64,000 nucleotides of DNA, taken from NCBI GenBank assembly GCA_023423715.1, contig JAFAFC010000007.1, positions 62,001-126,000 of the forward strand. The letters are read 5' to 3'. The stretch is from Bacteroidota bacterium (lineage in GTDB: Bacteria > Bacteroidota > Bacteroidia > Flavobacteriales > Weeksellaceae). Numbering within the stretch: the first letter of the stretch is position 1; the number at the start of each line of letters is the position of its first letter. Position numbers and translations under genes: made by a program. The notes beneath the pieces are model-generated. The model saw only the letters and a program-made list of their open reading frames with translations, was not told where the DNA came from and did not search any database. Below, piece after piece: positions 50,067 to 58,273 of the stretch.

Positions 50067-53000
50067 TTAAATACTATTCTTCTTAAAATTCTCAGCTTGT
50101 TCTAACACATTTTTGTAAACATCATCCTGTGTGATTGGTGGATAACCATATTCGTGTAGTTTTACGATGATGCCCATTTTTAGTTGAGCTTTGATGTCGT
50201 CTCGGTGGCTCCAATCAGGATATTTTGCGGTATTGTCGACGATCTTTTTTATTTCTCTAGCTAATTCTAGCATCTTTTCTTTGTCGAACTCAAAACCGTA
50301 TTGTTTACAGATTGAATCTAGGATATCGTAGAAAGCTTTTTCCTCGTAGTCGATTCCCAAATCTTCAAATGAAGCCATTTCTTGACGAAGTTTTAAAATC
50401 AAATCAAGAATTTGTTCCGAGGTGTCGGCTTGGATTCCGTCATAGTCCAAAATATCGCGTTCACTTCTTTCGTTGTAGCGATTGATAATGCTTTGCAAGC
50501 GTTCGGAGAATTCAAGACCTTTTATTTTATTTACTTTTTTGAAATCGTTGATGGTTTGTTTTAAAAGTCTTTCTAGAATTTTGATTTTAGTATTCGGAAG
50601 TTCCAAATTACTGATTCTGTCAATGAATTTATCATTAAACAAATCAATAGCATTGGCTTTGTTATCATCCAGTTTGAAAATTTCTTCCACGCCTTCAGAA
50701 ATAATTGCTTCTTCAACCATTTTGCTCACTTTTTCATTCATCTGAGCAGTATCAGGTGCATCACCTTTTGTGAGTTTTACAACAATAGATTTGATGGCGA
50801 AATAAAAATGGATTTCATCTTTTTCTAATTCATTAAAAACATCTGCGCCACAAACCAAGTTGTAAGCAGATTTTAATTTTTGGGTTACATCAATAAAGAA
50901 TTTTTCGGATTTTTCCGTTTGTAAAACCAATTCGGAAGCGAGATTCAAACATTTTAGTTGCTCAACTGGCGAGCCGTTGTAATAGAGCGAATCGTCAAAT
51001 TGATGGAAAAACTGACGCAGTAATTCTAATTGATCTTTGACGATAATCACCGCTTTGTCCAAATCTTCGAAATCATCGTCTGCGTTGGTGTTATTAAACA
51101 AACCTAAAGCATGATTTAGATTCTTTTTTATGCCAATATAATCAACCACCAAACCCTTGTCTTTTCCTTCGTACTTACGGTTTACACGAGAAATCGTTTG
51201 GATAAGATTGTGTGTTTGTAAAGGTTTGTCAATATAAATGGTATCGAGAAATGGAACATCAAAACCTGTTAACCACATATCCACCACAATTGCAATTTTA
51301 AAATTGGAGTGCAATTGCTTGAATTGTCGATCTAGTTCTTTGCGATCATCTTTACTTCCCAGTAAATTCCATAAAGTTTCCTCATCATCTTTGTTGCGTG
51401 TCATCACCATTTTCACACGCTCGATGGGTTTTACTTCTTTCTTTTCTTTATCAGAAAGATCATTTGATATTACAATTTCACTCCATTCGGGACGAAGATC
51501 AATTAATTCTTTATATAATTTATAGGCTATTTCTCGAGAAGCGCAAACAAACATTGCTTTCCCTGCAACCGTCGCATTTTCCTCGATTCTGTTTTCGTAG
51601 TGTTGAATAAAATCTTTTGCAATCGCTTTTATCCTGTCGGGATCACCCAAAACAGCTTCCATTCTTGCAATGGCTTTTTGACTGGCTTCAACGTGGTATT
51701 CTGAAGCACCTTCTGCAACAGCATTTTCGTAGTATTTTTCAATTTCAACCACTTTAGAATTATCGAGGTTTACTCTCGCTGCTCTTCCTTCATAGACTAA
51801 ACGAACTGTAATTTCATCATTCACCGATTCGAACATGGTGTAAGAATCTACAACATTTCCAAACACATCCAAAGTCTTGTCAATAGGCGTTCCTGTAAAA
51901 CCAACATAAGTTGCATTTGGTAAAGAATCGTGTAAATATTTGGCAAAACCGTAAGATTTTTTCACGCCGTTTTCATCAATTTTTACTTTTTGATCGAGAT
52001 TAACTTGCGAACGATGTGCCTCATCTGAAATACAAATAATATTGCTTCTGTCCGAAAGAATTTCATCGTCTTCGGCAAACTTCTGGACGGTTGTTAAAAA
52101 TACGCCGCCGCTTTCTCTTCCTCGCAAACGATCGCGAAGATCTTGTCGAGATGTAATATTGATGATATTTTCGTCACCAATAAAATCTTTAGCATTGGTG
52201 AAATCCTTTGATAACTGATCATCCAGATCGGTTCTATCGGAAATGATGATAATTGTAGGACTAGAAAACTTTGTTGATCTCATCAATAATCTTGATAAAT
52301 ACAACATTGTAAAACTCTTACCACAACCCGTTGCGCCAAAGTAAGTTCCACCTTTTCCATCGCCTTCGGGCTTTTTGTGCAATAAAATATTATCAAAAAG
52401 TTTGTTGGCAGCGTAATATTGAGGATAACGTGTCAGGATTTTCACCTCGTGCTTTGAAGTGTCGGGAAACAAAACAAAATGATGGATAATATCGCATAAT
52501 CTTGTTTTGTTCAACATACCGTGAACGATGGATGTTGTAGTCTCAATTCCAGTCAAAGCTTTCTTTTCTTCACCAGTAATCTTGTTCCAACCGTAATAGA
52601 ATTCGTAAGGTGAGAAAATTGTTCCCGATTTGTTATTAATGCCGTCGCTGATAACACAAAACACATTGTATTTCATCAATTCTGGAATGTCTCTTCGATA
52701 CCGAATCGTCAATTGCTTATAAGCGTCGTGTATCGTGATTTCCTCTTCAATGGCTGTTTTGAACTCGAACACCACTACAGGAATTCCGTTGATGTATAAA
52801 ATTAAATCGGGAATGCGAAATTCTGAACCTTGAATTTCTAACTGATTAACAATTTTATAAGAATTGGTTTTTAACAAAGTCACTTCATCGATATCGATGT
52901 ATCGAATATGCAAATCTTTCTTGCTAGGATCATTGCGTTTGAAAATAAAACCATCCGCCAACAATTTGCAGATATGTTTGTTGGAATCGTACAAATTGGA

Positions 53001-53213
53001 AGCAGACTGAAATGCCAATTCATTGATAATGTTTTCTAATTCAATAGTTTCCAAATCGGGATAACGATTGAGCAAGAAGGCTTGCAAATCTTCTCTAATC
53101 AAAACTTCTTGATTAGAAGCACGATCCAAATGTTTTCCATTGATATATTGATAGCCTTCCGTTTCCAAAAGGCTGATAAAAGCTTGTTCTAACTGAGCTT
53201 CGGTGTATTTCAT
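50067..53213 (-). CDS. hsdR: Type I restriction enzyme, HsdR subunit
   Basis: 1048-aa motor/nuclease subunit. N-terminal PD-(D/E)xK nuclease: PD at 135-136 and EFK at 150-152. Superfamily 2 translocase: Walker A GATGCGKS at 292-299, ISDEAHRSQ at 394-402, FTGTPIDKT, and VDMWLTGFDVPFLDT / ISRVNRKYEGK of the second RecA lobe, followed by a helical C-terminal region that binds the methylase. All key motifs are intact, so it should be active. It is separated from hsdM/hsdS by five cargo genes. Short TGTAACA repeats lie upstream (53243-53296). Confidence 0.95.
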   Translation of the reverse strand: MKYTEAQLEQAFISLLETEGYQYINGKHLDRASNQEVLIREDLQAFLLNRYPDLETIELENIINELAFQSASNLYDSNKHICKLLADGFIFKRNDPSKKDLHIRYIDIDEVTLLKTNSYKIVNQLEIQGSEFRIPDLILYINGIPVVVFEFKTAIEEEITIHDAYKQLTIRYRRDIPELMKYNVFCVISDGINNKSGTIFSPYEFYYGWNKITGEEKKALTGIETTTSIVHGMLNKTRLCDIIHHFVLFPDTSKHEVKILTRYPQYYAANKLFDNILLHKKPEGDGKGGTYFGATGCGKSFTMLYLSRLLMRSTKFSSPTIIIISDRTDLDDQLSKDFTNAKDFIGDENIINITSRQDLRDRLRGRESGGVFLTTVQKFAEDDEILSDRSNIICISDEAHRSQVNLDQKVKIDENGVKKSYGFAKYLHDSLPNATYVGFTGTPIDKTLDVFGNVVDSYTMFESVNDEITVRLVYEGRAARVNLDNSKVVEIEKYYENAVAEGASEYHVEASQKAIARMEAVLGDPDRIKAIAKDFIQHYENRIEENATVAGKAMFVCASREIAYKLYKELIDLRPEWSEIVISNDLSDKEKKEVKPIERVKMVMTRNKDDEETLWNLLGSKDDRKELDRQFKQLHSNFKIAIVVDMWLTGFDVPFLDTIYIDKPLQTHNLIQTISRVNRKYEGKDKGLVVDYIGIKKNLNHALGLFNNTNADDDFEDLDKAVIIVKDQLELLRQFFHQFDDSLYYNGSPVEQLKCLNLASELVLQTEKSEKFFIDVTQKLKSAYNLVCGADVFNELEKDEIHFYFAIKSIVVKLTKGDAPDTAQMNEKVSKMVEEAIISEGVEEIFKLDDNKANAIDLFNDKFIDRISNLELPNTKIKILERLLKQTINDFKKVNKIKGLEFSERLQSIINRYNERSERDILDYDGIQADTSEQILDLILKLRQEMASFEDLGIDYEEKAFYDILDSICKQYGFEFDKEKMLELAREIKKIVDNTAKYPDWSHRDDIKAQLKMGIIVKLHEYGYPPITQDDVYKNVLEQAENFKKNSI

Positions 53214-53242
53214 GCTTGATTCTTCAAGTTAAGTTTTTTTGA

Positions 53243-53296
53243 TTTTTGTAACATGTCTTGAGAACGTGTTACAATTTTCACTTTTTTGTAACATGT
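53243..53296. repeat. TGTAACA iterons between abiEii and hsdR
   Basis: TTTTTGTAACATGT occurs twice as direct repeats (53243-53256 and 53283-53296; period 40), with an inverted copy ACGTGTTACAA (53264-53274) between. The same TGTAACA core is found on the minus strand ahead of abiEi (54949-54955). It could be an operator. Confidence 0.5.
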
Positions 53297-54301
53297 TTAT
53301 TTTTGATCGACTTGATTAAATCGGTCTTCAATATTTTTAATCCTTTTCAATAAGTCATCCCAATTGAGACTATCACCTGCAATCATGTTTTCTTGCATTG
53401 TTTTATAATCTTGCTCCCAATTTTTGATTACTTCTGGTGGTGGAATAATACTTAGTTTTCCCTTTTCGTGCTTGTCATAATTGATGCCACGTAAAGGCGT
53501 TATAGTTTTTCTGTGTTGTACGATGTTTGCAAACAATTCTTCTTCTGCAAGCGCTTTTTCTCCATAAGTTGAAGCCATTATTTTGTCCAAATCGTATAAG
53601 TGTCTCGTTAGTCGATCGGTTCTTATTTTATCAACTGGTTTAGAAAATTCTTCGTGAAGCAAAAGTGCTTTTTCAATGAATGTTCGTGTTGGTACAACAA
53701 CCTGAACATCGAAAGCAGGATCTGTAAAATCTAAATTTGGATAATGTTCGTCAATAAATGATTGTACAGGTTTTGGCTCAGAAGGTTCGGTCAACGATCT
53801 TGCTCCCATTTCGAGCAATACACGTTGTTGAATATACTCATTGGTAATGGGAACAACCGATTCATAATAAATTTCTAAAGTATTGGGATCACTTGTATCA
53901 TCTACATGATTGTTGTATTTGATTTCGTAATCGTCTTTTGGAATTCCTAATAGATTTAATTGCTCAATTAATTCTTCCCTGAACTCATTAATGATAAACG
54001 AACCCGAAGCTTTTCGAAGTTTTTTGATTTTGGAATTTGAATCAAGATCATCAAATCCTAAAAAATGACGATCAATAATTAAATCAATATCCTCTGAAAA
54101 CCGATTGATTAAATGATAAGCTTTGCTCAAAGATGTTCCGCCTTTGAAAATAATGGATTCTTTATATTTTGACTGAAATGCAGCTTTCAAAATAATACAC
54201 ACCCACCAATCTTTTTCAATAACAAAAGCGGGCAATCCCATTGAAGCGCCGACTTGCTCTAAAACCTGAATGCGTTGTTCTGTGTCAAGATTTATCCACA
54301 T
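53297..54301 (-). CDS. abiEii: AbiEii-like nucleotidyltransferase toxin
   Basis: 334-aa type IV-like toxin of the AbiEii/MenT nucleotidyltransferase family. Motifs: IFKGGTSLSKAYHLI (GGTSLSK at 54-60), SEDIDLII (metal Asp pair, 71-73). Family members block growth by adding nucleotides to tRNA or other targets, aborting phage infection. It follows the abiEi antitoxin with 4 bases between them. All core residues are present. Confidence 0.9.
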   Translation of the reverse strand: MWINLDTEQRIQVLEQVGASMGLPAFVIEKDWWVCIILKAAFQSKYKESIIFKGGTSLSKAYHLINRFSEDIDLIIDRHFLGFDDLDSNSKIKKLRKASGSFIINEFREELIEQLNLLGIPKDDYEIKYNNHVDDTSDPNTLEIYYESVVPITNEYIQQRVLLEMGARSLTEPSEPKPVQSFIDEHYPNLDFTDPAFDVQVVVPTRTFIEKALLLHEEFSKPVDKIRTDRLTRHLYDLDKIMASTYGEKALAEEELFANIVQHRKTITPLRGINYDKHEKGKLSIIPPPEVIKNWEQDYKTMQENMIAGDSLNWDDLLKRIKNIEDRFNQVDQK

Positions 54302-54305
54302 GATT

Positions 54306-54899
54306 TTAGGCTTTATAGATTTTATTTATTTCTTTCTGAATCCAAACTGGAGCATAGCGAAGTTGTGATTCTACAATCGATTTATCAAGTTTTAAAATTG
54401 ATGGTTTCAGTTGATTTAGAAAATCATCATTGATTTCCTTTTGACCTTTTTCTTTGAAAGCTTGTACAATTAAATGCAATAAACCATCTTTTATAGCAAA
54501 GCTTTTGGGTGCTGTTTTCTTGAACTTAATACTTCGGTTTCCGATTTTTATTTCTCGCTGTGAACCATCCGTAAGATAAACTGCTTTAAGTGGAATTTGT
54601 GTACTAAGACCTAATAAGTACAAAGCAAGAACACCAGTTGGCGCAATACGAGCTTTGTCTCGTTTTGCAATTTCTTTTGCAATTTCTTCGATATTGGGAG
54701 AAATACTCCCCAACAACAGATCTATTTTAGGTTTTAGATAAATGCCGTGTGCCAAGCGTACCAAAACATCCTCCTTCTCCAACCGAGAAAGCACCTGTCG
54801 AATATTCTCAGGTGAACCGTATTTTGAAAAGTCATCTGCGAAAAATAATTCGCCACGTGATGATTTTAAAATCTTTGTTTCTATTTGGTTTTTAGACAT
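54306..54899 (-). CDS. abiEi: AbiEi-like antitoxin/regulator
   Basis: 197-aa protein with an N-terminal winged helix (LFFADDFSKYGSPENIRQVL, LEKEDVLVRLAHGIYLKPK) and a C-terminal domain similar to the AbiEi/DUF6088 family, which binds its own promoter and neutralises AbiEii. A TAAATTTG promoter box is at 54931-54938, 31 bases upstream, and a TTTGTTACACAA site (54947-54957) covers the -33 region, as expected for autoregulation. Confidence 0.85.
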   Translation of the reverse strand: MSKNQIETKILKSSRGELFFADDFSKYGSPENIRQVLSRLEKEDVLVRLAHGIYLKPKIDLLLGSISPNIEEIAKEIAKRDKARIAPTGVLALYLLGLSTQIPLKAVYLTDGSQREIKIGNRSIKFKKTAPKSFAIKDGLLHLIVQAFKEKGQKEINDDFLNQLKPSILKLDKSIVESQLRYAPVWIQKEINKIYKA

Positions 54900-54930
54900 T
54901 TTTATACTATTATACTTATTACTGTTGTCA

Positions 54931-54938
54931 CAAATTTA
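54931..54938 (-). promoter_or_regulatory. Promoter -7 box of abiEi
   Basis: Minus-strand TAAATTTG, exact TAnnTTTG match, 31 bases before the abiEi ATG; a TGTAACA element lies upstream at the -33 position. Confidence 0.5.
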
Positions 54939-55010
54939 GTAAATATTTGTTACACAATAGCGTAATTCACAATAAGGATTATTCTGTTGTGGATTAGCAT
55001 GCTTCATATT

Positions 55011-56786
55011 TTAGAATGGCAAATCATTATCTTGGTTATCAATTACAGAGGGAGTAATTACTTCTAATCTATTCAGACTAATAAACTCAGCTAAATTATT
55101 TGGAAACAGAGCTTCAGAAATTATAAATATTGGATTTTGAATAATATTCCAAATTTTCAAGCTACTTTTATCATCACTTGTATACCCAATGACTGTTTCT
55201 AATTTTTTTACATTAAAATGGACTCTATCATCCGATGTACTTTCAATTAAATTTCTATTGGTTGTAAGCATTCCTTTTTTTGTTCGATCACCAGAGGTAT
55301 AAATATAGTCCCTCTTTAATGTGTCTAAATCAGAGAAAGAACGAATTTGAGTAATCGACACATCTGCTTGATCGAAATCCCAATCATTTATTAAGAAATA
55401 ATCTATTTGAAAGTGTTTGCATAACTCAACAATATACAATGCTGTAGCTTTACCATGATGACATACAAATGAAATGTTTTCAAAATTCAAATAAGTATCT
55501 GCAAATCGTTCTTTATTAATTATATCTGTCCGAGTAGCGATTGCTTCTAAAACTTTTTTTCTAATAATCTCTTTATACACTAACACATCATTAGGTCCTT
55601 CTACAAGTATGACTTTTTTGCTGAAAAGCATTCTATTTAGGTTAGGTTCTACTGTTTTAATATATTCGTTAAAACGCGAAACATTAATTGGCTCATCAAA
55701 ATCAGCAGGGTTTAATCCTGAAAGTGGATCTAAAAAATTTCCAATATTATTATAAGCATTTATCGTTTGATTATTTTCGTCTGTGTCTAAACGAATAATT
55801 CCTTTTGTGTCAAAAGCATCAATCATTCTATCCGAATGTGTAGTATAAATTACTTGATGTCCTTTTTCAGCTAGAGAGCACAAAACCATCTTGTAAAAAT
55901 ATTCTTGATGATTTTCATGTAAAAAACTTTCAGGCTCTTCAAAAAGGAACAAGCACTTATCTTCTGTATTTGTTTCAGCAATTGATTGTATAACAGCCAT
56001 TACAAACATGGAAATAAAACCATCTCCAAAGTGATCAATAGGTATTAAATTTTCAGAATTTCCATTCAATCCTACCTTGAACAACATTTTCAAAAATATA
56101 TCTTCATAATTAGGTAAGCCAAAATCTACATGACAGCTATTACTCCTAAGATTTTGATGATAATTCTTTTGTATAGTTTCAATAAATTGTTTTAATTGTG
56201 AATTTTCTAAAACTTTATCTGTAGAATCCTTCACTTCATTTTGAAAATCCTCTTTTTTAGTACTCATAGTAGTATCAGTGTCGACTAACTTTTGGATATG
56301 CTTTGCTAAAAAAGACTTAAGATTTCCCCAACTTGTCTTTTGTGTAGAAATTTCCTCTTTTATGTTATGAAAATTAATGTAAAAAATATTATAATGTTTC
56401 CCCTTTCCAAAAAATGAAGGTTCACAATTGCTTTTTAACTCATCATTTTCTACGCTAGTATAAATATGATATTGACCAGCTATAGATTGTCTATGCCCCC
56501 ATTGATTTGGAGGTGCGAAATCAGAACCCTCTATCGATGTTTTTATATGAATATGATTATCTACATTTAGATTATGCATATCTGATAGCTCAAACGTTTT
56601 TGCGCTTATAAATTTTTCTCCAATTCCGTATATAAGTGCATTTAAGAAATTAGATTTGCCAACATTATTATATCCAATTATTGACACTGGTTTAAGATAA
56701 TCTGCATTAGGAAATACAAATTCTTGAACATCCCCAAAAGAGCGATAGTTTTCTATTGATAGACTTCGAATTCTTAGATTAGACAT
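55011..56786 (-). CDS. OLD-family ATPase-TOPRIM nuclease
   Basis: 591-aa AAA ATPase with a C-terminal TOPRIM domain. Walker A GYNNVGKS at 38-45 (with SFGDVQEFVFPNADY before it, a typical OLD/RecF N-terminus), ABC-type Walker B FLFEEPESFLHENHQ, YTTHSDRMIDAF, and TOPRIM KVILVEGPNDVLVYKEI then INDWDFDQAD. Overcoming-lysogeny-defect nucleases are phage-defence effectors (as GajA in Gabija). No UvrD-like GajB partner is next to it, so it is a class 1-like stand-alone OLD. Possibly active alone. Confidence 0.88.
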   Translation of the reverse strand: MSNLRIRSLSIENYRSFGDVQEFVFPNADYLKPVSIIGYNNVGKSNFLNALIYGIGEKFISAKTFELSDMHNLNVDNHIHIKTSIEGSDFAPPNQWGHRQSIAGQYHIYTSVENDELKSNCEPSFFGKGKHYNIFYINFHNIKEEISTQKTSWGNLKSFLAKHIQKLVDTDTTMSTKKEDFQNEVKDSTDKVLENSQLKQFIETIQKNYHQNLRSNSCHVDFGLPNYEDIFLKMLFKVGLNGNSENLIPIDHFGDGFISMFVMAVIQSIAETNTEDKCLFLFEEPESFLHENHQEYFYKMVLCSLAEKGHQVIYTTHSDRMIDAFDTKGIIRLDTDENNQTINAYNNIGNFLDPLSGLNPADFDEPINVSRFNEYIKTVEPNLNRMLFSKKVILVEGPNDVLVYKEIIRKKVLEAIATRTDIINKERFADTYLNFENISFVCHHGKATALYIVELCKHFQIDYFLINDWDFDQADVSITQIRSFSDLDTLKRDYIYTSGDRTKKGMLTTNRNLIESTSDDRVHFNVKKLETVIGYTSDDKSSLKIWNIIQNPIFIISEALFPNNLAEFISLNRLEVITPSVIDNQDNDLPF

Positions 56787-56825
56787 AATTTATTAGAGTT
56801 TTCTTAGTTTACATTAATTTAGTTT

Positions 56826-56882
56826 TTACCTCACCATCCTCGCCAATCCCGATAACAACAAGCTTTGGAGGTTGTTGAGTTT
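56826..56882 (-). repeat. Degraded hsdS 3'-end copy 3, after the TIR gene
   Basis: On the minus strand the sequence after the TIR stop codon reads in frame as KLNNLQSLLLSGLARMVR and a stop. It matches the HsdS C-terminus KLTQLQSLLLSRLARMEEA; 39 of 48 aligned bases are identical, with CTCCAAAGCTTGTTGTT exact. Confidence 0.8.
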
Positions 56883-56885
56883 TTA

Positions 56886-57569
56886 TTAATCTTCGATTGT
56901 TACCAATTCTGCTAGTTTAGAAGCGATGTTATCCATTGTATCCTCTTTAGTACTTAGTCCGCTTCTCGATCCCAATAATGGACTTACTTCTCGTAAATCA
57001 TCATATGTTGTATTATGGACAATTGGAACCAATAAATCACGAGCTAACAGTGCGGAAAGCTCTTTATCAGCAATGCCTTCACCCTGTACTCTTTTAAGAA
57101 AATTAGGTGTTACCAAAACAATCCCAACTCTTGATTTTACTAATCCTTTATCTATTTCTCGTAGTAGAGAAGAACCTAATAAAACATCTTTTTCACTAAA
57201 CCAAACTGTAACTCCTTTTGATTCTAACAAATCGTGTAATTCTTTTGCAGCTTCCTTTCTATCATCCCAAGCATGACAAAGAAAGACACCTCTTAAATCG
57301 GGTAGGTCTGATCGCTTCTCGACATTTTCACGAACTGGAGTAAGAGTTCTAATTTCTGCAGGTGTGTATAATATTGTAGAACCTGCCAAAGACCAACTTG
57401 CTCTTGATTTACCACTATTTCTGCCTACCGAACTACTCGATGAAGAACTATAAGGGTTTGAATACGATGCATAAGAACTATAACTTCTATAACTACCCCC
57501 ACACGCAGGGCAGTTTGCTCTTGCGCTTGCTGATCGATGACCATTTACTGGTGCTGTACATCTTGCCAT
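56886..57569 (-). CDS. TIR domain protein with N-terminal zinc-ribbon-like and Ser/Tyr-rich region
   Basis: 227-aa protein. N-terminus: Cys4, Cys20 and Cys23 (MARCTAPVNGHRSASARANC, PACGG) look like a small metal-binding element; it is followed by a Ser/Tyr-rich low-complexity stretch (27-55). The TIR domain runs from about 92 to 205: GVFLCHAWDDR, GVTVWFSEKDVL, VGIVLVTPNFL, and Glu170 in ADKELSALL as the probable NADase catalytic residue. Bacterial TIR proteins of this type deplete NAD+ or make cADPR-like signals during abortive infection. It lies between two hsdS-tail copies, after the orphan gene. Confidence 0.85.
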   Translation of the reverse strand: MARCTAPVNGHRSASARANCPACGGSYRSYSSYASYSNPYSSSSSSSVGRNSGKSRASWSLAGSTILYTPAEIRTLTPVRENVEKRSDLPDLRGVFLCHAWDDRKEAAKELHDLLESKGVTVWFSEKDVLLGSSLLREIDKGLVKSRVGIVLVTPNFLKRVQGEGIADKELSALLARDLLVPIVHNTTYDDLREVSPLLGSRSGLSTKEDTMDNIASKLAELVTIED

Positions 57570-57602
57570 ATTTTTTTTTTAATTTTATTATTGGTTATTA
57601 GA

Positions 57603-57665
57603 TTAATATAGTCTCCTCACCTCCTTCTTTGTAATTCGTAACAACAAGCCTTGGAGTTGGTTTAG
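57603..57665 (-). repeat. Degraded hsdS 3'-end copy 2, after the orphan gene
   Basis: Directly after the stop codon of the orphan gene, the same frame continues as ELNQLQGLLL-RITKKEVRRLY before a stop. It matches HsdS LTQLQSLLLSRLARMEE with one codon missing. More diverged than copy 3. Confidence 0.75.
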
Positions 57666-57668
57666 TTC

Positions 57669-58262
57669 TTATTTCTCTTTGTTCTCTAAATTCTCCACAT
57701 AAAAATCGAAATCCATCTCCTTAGTATTTGGATGATATTTAATGAAGGTTTCTACGTGCTTATCGCGGAGTGCTTTTATTAAACTTTCGACCGTGGTATT
57801 TGGTAAATACTTTAAATCAATTTCTGGCATTGTATCATGAAAATACACCAATTGACTTCCTCCAAAAGCCTTTGTGTAAAAATGATACACTTTACGCCAC
57901 GGTTCTATATAAAGATCCTTTAAATCTTCTAAATACCATTGCCAGTATCGGTATGATGGGCTAAAGAATGAAACCATATTAGGGAGAAGCGTAAATTCTA
58001 AGTCAAATGGTCCTAAGAAATCAATGCCACTATCTTCTCTTGACATATCCTCTTCGGGATCAAAGTAATATCTCCATTCCTTAACAGGAATAACGGCGTC
58101 TTCGGGTAACTCATTCCATCTTTTATAAAACCATGCTAGGAATTCTGCATTAGGAACCTCAATTGAATTCAATAAATCCAACATTTTCTTTGCTGCAGTT
58201 TCTTTATCATTTGGATCATAATACAATTGATGATCGCAAACCGTTTCTAAGTTAACTCCCAT
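57669..58262 (-). CDS. Orphan hypothetical protein, type I RM cargo
   Basis: 197-aa protein, not recognised. It is rich in Trp, Tyr and Phe (YRYWQWYLEDLKDLYIEPW), with acidic segments, no signal and no membrane segment. It starts 11 bases after the hsdS stop codon, so it is translated from the hsdM promoter. The TIR gene follows 99 bases later with an hsdS-tail copy between. Could be a partner, sensor or immunity protein for the TIR effector; no direct evidence. Confidence 0.65.
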   Translation of the reverse strand: MGVNLETVCDHQLYYDPNDKETAAKKMLDLLNSIEVPNAEFLAWFYKRWNELPEDAVIPVKEWRYYFDPEEDMSREDSGIDFLGPFDLEFTLLPNMVSFFSPSYRYWQWYLEDLKDLYIEPWRKVYHFYTKAFGGSQLVYFHDTMPEIDLKYLPNTTVESLIKALRDKHVETFIKYHPNTKEMDFDFYVENLENKEK

Positions 58263-58273
58263 ACAACGATTTT

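Noticed and set aside
55011..56786. Gabija system
   Set aside because: No UvrD-like GajB gene lies on either side of the OLD gene; the neighbours are AbiE and TIR.
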